DNA of 64,000 nucleotides from assembly GCF_000226095.1 (NCBI RefSeq), contig NC_016473.1, positions 3,720,001 to 3,784,000 on the forward strand. Direction: 5' to 3'. The notes under the pieces are model-generated. The model searched no databases. It was not told where the DNA came from and saw only the letters and a program-made list of their open reading frames with translations. The position numbers and the translations under genes are program-made. Shown here piece by piece: positions 44,896 to 55,399 of the stretch. This DNA comes from Thermothelomyces thermophilus ATCC 42464 (taxonomy: Eukaryota > Ascomycota > Sordariomycetes > Sordariales > Chaetomiaceae). Positions within the stretch are counted from its first letter, which is position 1. Every line of letters begins with the position of its first letter.

Positions 44896-47800
44896 TGTTG
44901 TGTGAGAGTGCGCCGTGTCACCGGCGTGTCCTAGGAATAATAGTACTTGAGCGCGAAGCCGTGGACTATGTGCGACGGTGCCAGCATCCACAGCCTTAAT
45001 TCAGACGAATTCCAGAGCGTCGGGAACCGATAGTCTGGGGTGACGATACGCAATCGTGGGGACTCCAGACTCAATTGCAGAAGATCTGGGGGAAATCGGC
45101 CCGGTGAAATGTCGCTAAAGGGGACCGCGCGTTGGACCCTGAGGCTTCAAAAGCAGCGGCCCCTTGTTGCACCCTTGACTAGAACCGAAAGCTGTCTTGC
45201 AACAGGCACATCTGCCGCTGGCGATATGGGACGAGGGCGAGATGGGTGGCGACGAAAATGTGATTGTTGAGAAAGCGTGAGACTGGATGACGGTGGGATG
45301 GGTGCGAAGAAGGGGAGGAAAAGACCGGAAATGAAGGAACCTGGAAACCTTGGGAACGTACCAGGCAAGGGCGAAAACCCGCAAGGGGCTGCGCTAGCCA
45401 AGGGTTCTCTCATTTTGGCGGCGGGGCCAGCTGGACTCGTACCTGGCCAGTGCGCGATGGCAGGGCCAATAATGGCCTGAAGTGCATCCATAACGGAGCC
45501 GGTGTTTCCTTTTTTGGGTTTCGCTCAGCCAGCATGAAGCGTGCTTCCAGCGCTGCCAGTGTTTCGAACCATTGTGCAATGCCGAGTAGAGTGCTCCGTT
45601 TTTTGGACAAGGCTATTTTGCACAGGATCCTGGGGTCTCAGGGCAGCCGGACTCCGTCGGTAAAGCGAACCGACGTACCTCATGTCGACGGATTCGTTAC
45701 CCCAGATACATGGGTACTGTACTTGGTCGAGACGGCCTTCACAAAGGCAGGAATGAAAGAGAATGGTAGGTACATGGCGCAGGGGGGAGGTACATACACA
45801 GTACGTACCTAGGTTCGCTTCGCTTACCTCGCTTCCTCGCACGACAAGGTGCGCAAGGCGTCGTCCGCATTAGTGTACATAGTATGGCTGCTTGAGCAAG
45901 GCTTGCGACCTAACCTGACTTGGGGAACTAGTGTAACGTATGATGATGCTCACGACCACGCCCGCCTTACCGACATGGTCTCACCACGTAAGAACTGGGT
46001 ATAGTTATTCCGGAAGTTGCGACGGCGTTGGAAACGGAAGCGCTCATGACGGGATTCGCTCCCACAGCCAATGGCCATCTCGCGCCCCCGCTGCGTTCAT
46101 GCAAGGACCGGGAAACTCAGCGGGGATCTTACCCTACAGGTCAACGGTCATCACCCCGTCACCGCTGGCTAGCATTGCCAAAGGGTTCCGTAATAGAACC
46201 TGACTACAACGAGTGTAATGGATAATTACGGTCTGGCTCGACGGGCACATCTCTCGATTCATCATGTGGACCAGCAGGCTCGCAAGCAAGCAAGTGAATG
46301 ATGCGGCGTCTCCGTATTTGCACGCTACACTAACGTGGTGGGCACCTGTCAAAAGTCGTACCCCCCAGCTTTGGCTCTCTTCTAATCCCTTCAAGGCAAA
46401 AGCATCTTGGCGCGCAGTGCCGAGGCCGTTGTACTTCGCCCCATCCGATCTGCCGAAGCGCTCATTTCCGAGTGCACCGGATATGTACGTCCTCCGGTAC
46501 ATGATGGACTCGCCGTTTACAATGCTAGCACACGAGAACATCTCATCTGATGTGCACGTTAATCATGTGTTTTGTACTCGCTCGATTTCAGACCCGACTC
46601 GGGATCCATGACGGCGGGTCGGGGCACACGGCCCACAGCGACACCAACCCTGCGGTAAAGAGTGAGACATTTTTCGCCTCTGCATCGGGAAAAAAAAAAT
46701 GCGCGGGGCATCAGGCATGTATGGTCAGGTATGGCGTCACGCCGGATTGCGCGCTGCCCTGCAGCACGACGAGCAAACGTTCGGACAACGAGGGCCGACC
46801 GTTTTCCTGGAGGCCCCGGTAGCGAACCAGCAGCAATGCAGCAAAAACGGGAAGCAGGGACGGGACACACTGGGGAAATAAAGGCTGGGGTAGGAGTGAA
46901 TCTGGACGGTTGAAAATGCGGAGAAGTACCACGTAAATCGACGTCGCCCCGTGGCCCCTCGTGCTAATCGGGCCGATGAGGCTGGGCTTCCTTTGTCTTC
47001 CAAAACAGCAGCGCCAAAAACCACACCGACGCCCGACGCCAACAAACAGCACAGCGCCCGAAGCCAAAAGCCCATTCCTTGGTTTGAGCCCAGGCGAGCT
47101 TAGTCGCGATGCGGACTTTATAATCACGCCGTGCCAGGACTGCATCATCATCTGGCGCCCCTCACGGGGATTCGATGCCCGCGCCGATCGATTCGCATGC
47201 CGGGCGCAGTTTGGTCTCGTTTGGAGTGATCTGTTACTATGTAATCCGTCTCTTCAAGCAAACATCGTCCTCGCCGCGGCATTCGGCCAGAGGCTAGTTA
47301 GTATGCACGGCTTGCGGCACGGGGCCTGATGCCTTGTGGTTTCTTTCAGAAGGGAAGGAGGGGTCGGGGCCAGCTTCAGGACGGATTTACGAATAATTAC
47401 TCAACAACGCTCCCGCCTTGCCCCAGGTATGTTTGTACATACATACTTTATACATGCATACAACTCACCGCCCTGCAGCGACCATGCCAAGTGTCTCTCG
47501 TTTCAACTTCCCCGGATTTCTGGTGTACACTTTACATACACTCCTTGAGCACTCCGGACTTCGGCCGGATTGTGGGGTACCCGATGCCTGGGCTGCATCT
47601 CGGGCACCATTCCCCGCGATTCACCAGCCCTGTCGAGCAACTCGTCTAGAAGGGCCGATGTGGGTGAGAGCGGAGTCGGGCCCTTTGTTCTCCTTGTTCT
47701 TCATGCTGCTCTACGACGACAACAAGCCCTGTGTGCGCTTCACTCAACTGCCCACACAACACCAAGTGCAGCCTTCGGACCGATGTTATTTTGCAGAGCT

Positions 47801-49502
47801 TCTCCTTCCCCGGACTATTCCTCCGCAGATCTCATGCAGCTCCGCCGGCTTCTCTGCAACAGTCGTCGCGGCGGGTCCTCCTGCCCGACACATGTGGGGG
47901 CCGGGAACTACCGGCACCCGCTGCTCGGAGCCGAGCCGAGCCTCGCTAGCAGTGCCTGTCGCTCCTAGCTGCAAAGGGAAAGTCGGTCGGGGCAACAGCA
48001 ACGTCGGAGCAGGAGCGCTCCCTCCCCGACACCCATGTTCGCAGCACGCACCTCGACACCTCCAGGATCCCTCCTCGTTACCAGGCTGATTCGTCGATCC
48101 TTCTACCCCTGGCTTGCCAACAAGGGGGTGTGAGGCTCTGGTCAAGCAGATCTCAGACATGGTGGTTGGCCAAGCTGGACTACGAGAGATATATCCGAGA
48201 CAGGAACTCACTCCCACGTGTGTGTGATGGCGGGTGGTTGGGCAGCCCGGGTATTTATTTGGTGGTAGTCAATGCATGGCCGTGGCCTGTGCAGTCGGCC
48301 CGTCCTGCATGGAATGCCCGTTGTGCAGCAGTGTCTGAGCCTCGGCACTGTCTGCAAGACTCGAGAACGTCAACTCATCTAGCGACCCTTCGATTCGACA
48401 TGCGGTCTTCCAGTCCGAGCATACTACTCGTCCCGTCCAGAGAGCCGAAGTGCTCCCCATAACAACCTCCCAGGGTCCGTTCGAACAAGGACGTTAACCG
48501 CCGTATGCCGAGCCCATGTCATCGTGCTCCATCTCACACAGAGACCCTTACAAGGTCATATTCGGCCGCGTGAATTGCCTCGGAAAGTACTTGCAACCCC
48601 CTTCTTCGACCTCTCGGCCCTTTCACCATTGATCCTTTTGGCAGACATCACATCCCGATCTCCCGTTGGTCTCTCGCGCATTAGACATAGATACACTTTT
48701 CCCGTACACCAACACACCCATGACCACGCTTTCCGGGCCCATCCACGCTGTACCACATACCTAGCCGCTCCTAGACCTCCAGCGCTGCGCGAAATTAATC
48801 CCTCAGTTGGTTGGGCGGCGGGGCGGGACATGAAGATGGCTAGCCTGGACCATATTTCATGAGCACAAACAAGTAGGTCATTTGGCCGTAGCGGCGGGGG
48901 ACGAAGGGCGTGTCTGGGCCCCAGGCGTGGCGTCATGTCCGTAGCATACGAGGGAAGCGCCATTGCAGAGGTCAATGGCCTGTTCGCGACGGCAGTGGCG
49001 AGTCACTAGGCATTCCTCGCCTTTGAGCTGCAGCGCCTGGTTCGCGAGCTCGCCGTGCAACCTGCTTGCAACTCGGGTGTCTCGGGAGACCTGCTCAGGA
49101 TTTATACAACCGTCTTGCATCGCATGATGAGTGCGGTGCGGTGCGATGCCCCACTGCTCCCCAAAGCCGGAGCGGTCAGCGAGCACGACGCGAGGATGGG
49201 GCAGAGACGGGGCTATCGCTGGGTCTGATGACGATCGAGAGAGTGCCTTTGGCAAAGACAACCGAGGTAGGCCCAAGTCGGTAGCTGAGAGCCCAAAGTC
49301 TAGAAGCTCTGTTGTGCCGGCCCCGAAACCTCAGGTAAGGTATGTACATGTACATCCCTCAGGGCTGTCCTCGGATCCGTCCTCAACGTCGTCCTCAGCT
49401 CAACGGGAGTAGCGAAGTTGGAGGACAGTACACTAATTCTGAAGCCTGGTAAGGCTGATCAGGCAAGGCAGTCATTGGATGTCGCCTGCTTGGCGCCCCG
49501 CA

Positions 49503-49528
49503 TACTCCGTACTGCAGTATACGGAGTA
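49503..49528. repeat. Inverted pair of TACTCCGTA / TACGGAGTA
   Basis: Two perfectly complementary 9-bp words face each other across CTGCAGTA, making a potential hairpin or dimer site about 350 bp before the hydrolase gene. The same word recurs elsewhere in the window and in the U2 gene. Confidence 0.6.
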
Positions 49529-49692
49529 CTAGTGTACGGCGGCTTTTTTAGCCGAAGTTGCATGTATCTGCCGCCGCCGTTCCGTAAGTGGGTCGATCCG
49601 CTGCGGATATCGAGATGGGGTTTCCCGCAAGTAAATTTGTAGAGGAAAGGCCAACCAGAGCATCATGTTGTACATACTAGTCGGCGTGCGCC

Positions 49693-49775
49693 CTACACTA
49701 CACTACACTACACTACACTACACTACACTACACTACACTACACTACACTACACTACACTACACTACACTACACTA
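49693..49775 (+). repeat. (CACTA)16 pentanucleotide microsatellite
   Basis: Sixteen perfect CACTA units plus a partial CTA, about 100 bp upstream of the hydrolase start codon. The absence of any mismatch suggests a recently expanded, probably length-polymorphic locus. It could be transcribed into the leader of the hydrolase mRNA. Confidence 0.9.
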
Positions 49776-49875
49776 TCCATATCTCTGTTCCGACATCTAT
49801 TGCCACTCCTCGATACTGAACTTTCAGTGAAAGATACGCATACGGACGAAGACGATCAAAAAGGCCCCTTACACT

Positions 49876-50988
49876 ATGCCCGCCGACCCACCAGGTTTCT
49901 TCCCCCCGGCCAACGTCATCCCCCCACTATCACTCCCTCACAAACAAACCATGATTCTCCTCCACGGCCGCGGGTTCAGCTCGAGCACCTTTGGCCCCGA
50001 CCTCATCTCCACCTCTTTCCCCTTGCCCCCGTCCCCATCTCTCTCCCCTGACCCTATTCTCTCACCGGCACCGGCACCGGCGCCGGCAAAGGAAGAGGAG
50101 GAGGAAGTGAAGAAGGAAGGGGAGGAAGGAGGAGAAGAGGAGGAAGAGGAAGAGCGAGCCGCCCTCGGGTCGCTGCGCACCCTGCGCACGCTCTACCCGC
50201 ACGCCAAGTTCCTCCTCCCCACGGCGCCGCGCCACCGGGCCACCATCTACGCGCGCAGCCTCGTGCGCCAGTGGTTCGACGGCTGGCACCTATACGCCCG
50301 TGACGACGACGACGGCGACGAGGAGGAGGAGGAGGAATGGCGGTGCATCCCGGGCCTGCGAGACACCGTCGCGCACGTGCACGAGCTCGTCCGCGCCGAG
50401 GCGGCGCTGGTCGGCGGCACGCGGAACGTCGTCCTGGGCGGGCTCAGCCAGGGGTGCGCGGCCGGCCTCGCGGCGCTGCTGCTGTGGGACGGGGAGGAGC
50501 CGCTGGCCGGGTTCCTGGGCATGTGCGGGTGGCTCGTCTTTGAGCGGGCCCTCCGCCGGGCGATGTCGGAAGGGGAGGGAGACGGCGGGGAGGAAGGGGA
50601 AGATGACGGGTTTGATCCGTTTGAGAGGGAGGAGGAGGAGGAGAACGAGGACGGGGGCGGGATGGGCGAGAAGCAGGAAGAGGTGAGCGTGGAGGCTAAG
50701 GTGGTGAGGGCGCTGCGGGAGACGCTGGAGCTGGATGATGGAAAGGGGCCGACGTGCCGGCCGAGGGCGTTCGATACCCCCGTGTTTCTGGGGCACGGGC
50801 TGGACGACGACAAGGTCCCAATTTCCCGTGGAAGGGGTTCTGCCAAGTTCTTGAAGGCCGCCGGGATGCACGTCGAGTGGAAAGAGTACCACGGCCTCGG
50901 CCACTGGTACTCCCCGGCCATGCTCTCCGACATGGTGTCGTTCCTAGCACACCAAACCGACTGGGATCGTGACAGAAAACCGTCGTGA
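49876..50988 (+). CDS. Acyl-protein thioesterase / carboxylesterase-like alpha/beta hydrolase
   Basis: Single exon, 370 residues. Family knowledge: the phospholipase/carboxylesterase family includes acyl-protein thioesterases that remove palmitate from proteins, plus esterases. Sequence: the first strand is TMILLHGRGFSSSTFG. The nucleophile elbow is VVLGGLSQGCAAGL (Ser near 192). The acid is in PVFLGHGLDDDKVP (near 309) and the His in EYHGLGHWYSPAM (near 341), a complete triad. FLLPTAPRHRATIYARSLVRQWFD is the usual substrate-side loop. Length is about 370 against roughly 230 for typical APT1. The excess is three acidic low-complexity insertions, mainly Glu/Asp with Gly and Lys, at about 72-98, 145-155 and 235-265. 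They lie between core strands, so the fold may tolerate them. No signal peptide is seen. The (CACTA) repeat lies just upstream. Confidence 0.85.
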   Translation: MPADPPGFFPPANVIPPLSLPHKQTMILLHGRGFSSSTFGPDLISTSFPLPPSPSLSPDPILSPAPAPAPAKEEEEEVKKEGEEGGEEEEEEERAALGSLRTLRTLYPHAKFLLPTAPRHRATIYARSLVRQWFDGWHLYARDDDDGDEEEEEEWRCIPGLRDTVAHVHELVRAEAALVGGTRNVVLGGLSQGCAAGLAALLLWDGEEPLAGFLGMCGWLVFERALRRAMSEGEGDGGEEGEDDGFDPFEREEEEENEDGGGMGEKQEEVSVEAKVVRALRETLELDDGKGPTCRPRAFDTPVFLGHGLDDDKVPISRGRGSAKFLKAAGMHVEWKEYHGLGHWYSPAMLSDMVSFLAHQTDWDRDRKPS

Positions 50989-51151
50989 TATCATTACTGC
51001 TCGAGGAGGTTCTAAAGCGCGTACGCCCCTATTCCCCGAAAAATTACGATAGCCGCCATTGCAAGTCACCCCCCGCCCCAACCCAAGCAGGCTCTAATGC
51101 AACCATCCAAGATATACAGCACACCTTCAGCATACCCTCAGCTACCGTCCA

Positions 51152-51753
51152 TCACAGCCCGCAAGCACTGAGATCGACCTGCTTCACATCAGCCTCGACA
51201 CGGCCCAGCTCAACAGCATGGCCGTTTGTCAACTCGTTCATGGCTGTGAGGCCGATGTTGAGGCCGGACGCGGCGTGGTCAACGGCCAGAATATTGATAG
51301 TCTTGCCGTTCCACGTGACAGACCAGCAGGTTCCGCAGTTTGCCGAGTTCCAGCCCTCGACAGCCTCGACACCGCCAATGAACGGGAACCCCTTGACCTG
51401 ACCCTGGGTTTGCCTGCGTTTTGTCAGCACTCTCAGTGTCCCCGTCGTGAGGGTATCTGGGGGGAGAGAGAGAGAGAGGAAGGAGGACGAGGTAAAGAAC
51501 GTTGGGTCGGGCACTTACCAGCCGTACTTCCAGATCAGACCGTTGACGCCGTCCGAGCAAGCGACGCTGGTGAGCGGACGACCAGCATCGTCGTAGCCCG
51601 TATCGTAGCTCACTGTCTCCGCGTCAGTCTCCCCGCCTGTATGTATTTTCACATATCTCGACACAGATGGGAAAGCGCCGGAGGTGACGAACCTGTGGTG
51701 GCAGACGCCGCGGCGGCAAGCGAGAAAATGCCGAGAATCTTGGAGAGCTGCAT
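51152..51753 (-). CDS. Cerato-platanin family secreted protein
   Basis: Exons 51753-51693, 51612-51519 and 51413-51152, 138 residues; introns 80 and 105 nt. Family knowledge: cerato-platanins are small, secreted, cell-wall-associated proteins with an expansin-like double-psi beta barrel; several bind chitin oligomers and elicit plant defence. Sequence: a signal peptide ([18 protein letters not shown]) is followed by [20 protein letters not shown]. Then come [20 protein letters not shown] (the Trp codon is split by intron 2), [36 protein letters not shown] and the C-terminal VDLSACGL. All four conserved Cys (two disulfides) are present. The length matches the family. The gene looks intact, and the introns fall in frame. 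Confidence 0.95.
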
Positions 51754-53578
51754 GGTGATGGGCTGCTGAGTCGACTTGTCAAGCTGGTCGGAGATGGTAG
51801 GGATGAAGGCGTCGACGACGGTGTCTGAAGACTGTTCTGGCTAGAAAGCTGCTGTTGTTCTGCTTAGAGGCGGTGATGCTGCTGCAGTGCAAGAGAAGAA
51901 GACGTGGTCGAGGGCAGGATCCCGTACCTGATTTATAGACTAAGATCGGGAAGAGTTACAGGCCCCCGGTCTTTCCGGGGAAGCCGCGTGGTTGCCATCA
52001 ATACGATGGCTGCTTCCCGTGTCGGGTTGTTGGCCCTCTACGGCGAGTATCGGCACTGCCTTAGGCTCTCGAATGCAGGCCCGTGTCTCTCTCCAAGGGA
52101 GACCCGCTGCCAAGTGTGTCACCAGACACTTCGCAATAGGTACTGCCCACCTACTGTGTATAGTACATACGCTATGCACTGCACTCAAAGCTATTTCCGG
52201 CGAAATCGTAACATTCGCCAAACGCATACGCGCAGCGAGCTTGCCAGGCGGATGCGGCCTTACCATTACACGACAGTACACCGCCATCCATCCCCCTTCG
52301 TATTTCGACTCCCACCAGGCCAAAGAGTGCTGTCAGCCCAGGACCAGTATATCCGTACAGTGCCAGCCGCGTACCGACACTCGGGAGTGAAGCAGAACTC
52401 GATCGATTGACAAGATCTGAGTGGCCCAGCGGAGAACTGGCTGCCGCAATACGAGGTCGGCAGGCGCCGATCATCTACGGATTAATCCGTACACTACGCT
52501 ACACCACACCACACTCCGCAATACAAGTACACTCCACCACTCAGCCGCGCAGCTGCGATGCAATGTAGTGCATACGTCGCCGTTGCCAGTGGCACTGAGA
52601 CACCACAGCATTTCGAGTTCTGACTGCTGATTTGCTTCCACTTGGTTGGCCAGTTGGGCGCCGGAGCGGTAACGGCACCCGGGCCCCCGCCGCCGGAGGC
52701 GGGGGGCTTCAAAGAGTTGCCCGGTCAACATGGAACGACGGCCGGAGCCACAAGGCGGAGGGACCCCGGGAGCGTGACCTGTCCCGGCCATATGGTTAAC
52801 ACGATGTCAACTGACCGAGTACATGCCTTCCGCATGTCTTCTAGCTAGTGGACGGAGTGCAAATGTCCATCAATACCCAAGGACGGGACACAATCAGCGG
52901 CGTTCATGTATTTGGAAAACCTGAAAACATGGCAAGATCACAACCAGGCAGTGCTGTCGGGTTCGGTTGGTGTCGTTAGGGCCCACCCAGACACTCAGGC
53001 CGCTGTTCGGGGTGCTCCTGAAAGTCAACTCTACCGGGACATTAACGGAGAAGAGAAGCTGGAGGATCCAGACGGTGAGCTGGCGCTGCGGCACCACGCC
53101 CACCGCCCACCGGCTCGAGCCACGAAGTCCCAGTAACACGCAGACACGAGCTGACAAGCTCACTGAAGGATCCGTCATCACCACAATCGGGATGATCGAC
53201 GGTTCGGACGCTGGCAAACGTCGCCCTGTCAGACGCCCGCTCCGTAAGACAACCCGGTGCTCGGGTCGCTTGCTGGCTCGGCTTGTCGTCCGCATTGCAG
53301 CCCATGTCCGTGGTTAGGAACGTTACAAGCAGTGACTAGACCCCTGCAGTAAGAGGTACACGAATGCGAGACAAAGCGAGTCGGACCCTCAACTTGAACT
53401 TTACACTAGTGTATTCGGGTTAACTATTTTTAGTGATCCCGCAGTTTCCGAGACGTCGGACTGCTATGCCCGACTCTATCCATCATATACAATACCCTAT
53501 GTTTCATAGTCGCGTATCCTGTGTGTCTTTCCGAACTTCCCAACACCTCCCCCCAGGACTCAAAAGGCTGGAGCAGGT
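51754..53578. other. Intergenic, about 1.8 kb
   Basis: The upstream region of cerato-platanin and the 3' flank of the unknown gene at 53579. It contains the 16-bp palindrome at 52476 and a degenerate ACTAC/CACAC run next to it (52491-52520). Overlapping frames on both strands at 51904-52410 and 52894-53317 look like chance. Confidence 0.5.
52476..52491. repeat. 16-bp perfect palindrome TACGGATTAATCCGTA
   Basis: Self-complementary over 16 bases. Its outer TACGGA/TCCGTA is related to the TACGGAGTA word found repeatedly in the window. It lies about 720 bp upstream of cerato-platanin. Confidence 0.6.
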
Positions 53579-54943
53579 TCAAACTGCCTCCCAATCCATC
53601 GCGTCGACCATGAACTCCCACTGCTCCTCCTCATCGCCAATCGCTGTCCAATCCATCACCCTCCCGTCCTCCCCAGACCTGTCCGCGTCCCCCTCAGCCA
53701 GACCCGACCCGAGCCTCACATACTCCTCCGCGATCCTAAACGCCTCATCAAACCCCCGGAAGATGACCTCCAGCATGTGCTCGAGACGGTACGAGTCGAG
53801 CGGCGCAGCGACTTTTCCAGATCGCCGCTCCCCCCGCTCCGGGCTGGCGCCGCTCTCCGCCCGAGAGGTGCCGTCGCCGCCATTACAACCATCACCACCG
53901 CCACCACCACCGCTACTGTCATCATCCCCAGCGGTCTTCCACCGGTTCCGCAAGTCCTTGGCCCGCCCCAGCTGCGCCCTCACCTCTCCCGTCCCGAGCG
54001 AGCGGTGGAGCGGGTTGTCGGGGCGGTCCAGCGCCGCCAGCACGTTGGCATGGTAGCGGTGCCGCGCCCGGTGCCGCCATATGCTGGCGCCCAGCCCTTT
54101 CGCGCTCCCTTTGACGTGATCGCCGTAGACGCCGTAGCCGCCGTAGCCGCCGTTATTCTTGCCCCTGTCCTTGTTACTATCCTTCGTATCGTTCTTCTTG
54201 TTGTTGTCGTCCTCGCAAAGATCGTATCCAGTGGTGCCGGTGACGGCCGCCGCCGCCTCCTCCCGCTCCCCTCCCTCCTGGTAGCCCCGCTCCACGGTGA
54301 CGCCGAAGACGCCGAGCAGGTGCACCAGCGCGCGCTCGATCAGCATGTAGTACTCGAAGAAGTCGAGCTTGAACATGAGCTCGGCCTCGGCGACGGCGTC
54401 CGGGTCGGCGCCCACGCGGTCGACCGCCCGCCGGTAGCCCTGCGCGAGGAACGGCAGCTTCCACTGGAGCCGGCGGACGATCTTTGCGTAGCGGGCGAGC
54501 TCGTGCGGGGCCGACGCGGCGGGTCGGTCCGGTCGCGGGCGCTCGTTTCTCGCGGCTCTTGTCGGGAATGCGGCCGCTGTTGCTGTTGTTGTTGTCGTCG
54601 TCGTCGTCGTTGTTGTTGTTGTTGTTGATGATGCTGAGAATGATGCGGATGACGTAGAGGACCTGTGGATTATCGGGTCGGTGTTTTCGGCACCATTATT
54701 ACCGCCGCCGCCGCCGTCGCCTATTGGCGCTGGAGGAACCGTTAGATTGGCGTTCGCGATGCCGCTTCTTCGCGGGCTGCGCGGGTGAGGGGCGTGTCGT
54801 GAAGCGGCGAGGCCAGGCATCCTAAGATCAAGTGTCCAAGGATCATCACCAAGCGCGGAATCGATCTGGGCCGCAATCCGAGGGTGGCGGGTCGAAAAAA
54901 TCACGGAGGTGAGTCGAAGCCAAGGGAGCCCGCGTTTTGCCAA
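53579..54943 (-). CDS. Unrecognised protein with helical core and homopolymeric Thr
   Basis: Single exon, 454 residues (or 413 if started at ATG 54820, MPGLAASRH). I do not recognise the family. Ordered-looking parts are ELARYAKIVRRLQWKLPFLAQGYRRAVDRV, AEAELMFKLDFFEYYMLIERALVHLLGVFGV, SIWRHRARHRYHANVLAALDRPDNPLHRSLG and the tail RLEHMLEVIFRGFDEAFRIAEEYVRLG..EEEQWEFMVDAMDWEAV. All are predicted helical by their heptad-like spacing. Between them are low-complexity insertions: Ser/Thr with Thr13 (about 95-115, encoded by a GTT/GTC microsatellite), Asp/Asn/Lys, and Gly/Asp. The long sense frame and the regular hydrophobic pattern in the ordered blocks argue that it is coding. The plus strand is also open here, which weakens the frame-length argument. 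It is next to the U2 snRNA gene. Confidence 0.65.
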   Translation of the reverse strand: MAKRGLPWLRLTSVIFSTRHPRIAAQIDSALGDDPWTLDLRMPGLAASRHAPHPRSPRRSGIANANLTVPPAPIGDGGGGGNNGAENTDPIIHRSSTSSASFSASSTTTTTTTTTTTTTTATAAAFPTRAARNERPRPDRPAASAPHELARYAKIVRRLQWKLPFLAQGYRRAVDRVGADPDAVAEAELMFKLDFFEYYMLIERALVHLLGVFGVTVERGYQEGGEREEAAAAVTGTTGYDLCEDDNNKKNDTKDSNKDRGKNNGGYGGYGVYGDHVKGSAKGLGASIWRHRARHRYHANVLAALDRPDNPLHRSLGTGEVRAQLGRAKDLRNRWKTAGDDDSSGGGGGGDGCNGGDGTSRAESGASPERGERRSGKVAAPLDSYRLEHMLEVIFRGFDEAFRIAEEYVRLGSGLAEGDADRSGEDGRVMDWTAIGDEEEQWEFMVDAMDWEAV

Positions 54944-55211
54944 CGCGCACTGGTAGCGGTCACCCGGTACTGATTTCTATTGATTCTCGCCATTTCTATC
55001 TGTAGAATGTATCTTGGAAGCGGTGTCTCACGATGCAACACACCTTTGTCGAAAGGCTAGGGAAGCAAAAATACCAACGAAACTTGGATTCAGCCTTGGT
55101 AACCAGTTCTGACAGTACCCGTATTACCACTTGACGAAAAACACTTTTCACCACAGGAATTGCTTCTTCCTCGCAGCCCGAGCAGAACCCGAGATTGCGA
55201 TGAAAAAGGCA

Positions 55212-55399
55212 TTTGCGTCATCCGGAGGCAGTGTGATACCGGAGACACGGTGAGTCTCGGGCTCGGCAAGCCGAGGGAACCGAGTCTCGGGTGACAAAAA
55301 TTAATTTAATCACAAAATCTACTCCGTAGAGTAGTTTCAGAGATTAAACTGAAAAGAACAGATACTACACTTGATCTAAGCCAAAAGGCAAAGAGAGCT
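55212..55399 (-). ncRNA. U2 spliceosomal snRNA
   Basis: Read on the minus strand, the 5' part is AGCTCTCTTTGCCTTTTGG followed by CTTAGATCAAGTGTAGTATC and TGTTCTTTTCAGTTTAATC, the near-invariant U2 5' domain. GTAGTA (55368-55363), which pairs with the intron branch site, is intact. CTACTC-TACG-GAGTAG (55334-55319) forms a six-pair stem with a UACG tetraloop at the stem-loop IIb position. AATTTTTGT (55302-55294) is the Sm site. CTCGG-CTTG-CCGAG and UCCGG..CCGGA fit stem-loops III and IV. The 5' end is uncertain by a few bases and the 3' end by perhaps ten. A TATATA box lies at 55453-55448, about 50 nt upstream, suitable for a fungal snRNA promoter. Role: branch-site recognition in every spliceosome. 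Confidence 0.93.

Larger units (their letters stand above)
44896..49875. other. Long gene-free region, about 5 kb, upstream of the sugar-regulator-type gene
   Basis: The two flanking genes diverge from it. Notable contents: GTACTGTAC at 45714, a TACTCCGTA/TACGGAGTA inverted pair at 49503-49528, and a CACTA repeat. A short minus-strand frame from 45491 (MDALQAIIGPAIAHWP) is followed by a GTACGAG donor-like site but leads nowhere recognisable. Longer frames at 46134-46541, 47418-48089 and 48878-49276 look random. No transposon remnant is recognised. Confidence 0.5.

Noticed and set aside
47130-47190. Minus-strand T-loop-like ATCGAATCCCC
   Set aside because: No A box or cloverleaf partner upstream on that strand.
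47418-48089. 223-codon plus-strand frame in the 5 kb gene-free region
   Set aside because: Several nested frames compete and no segment resembles a protein family.
49693-49775. CACTA array as the terminus of a CACTA-type DNA transposon
   Set aside because: It is a simple tandem pentamer with no opposing terminus, transposase or internal structure.
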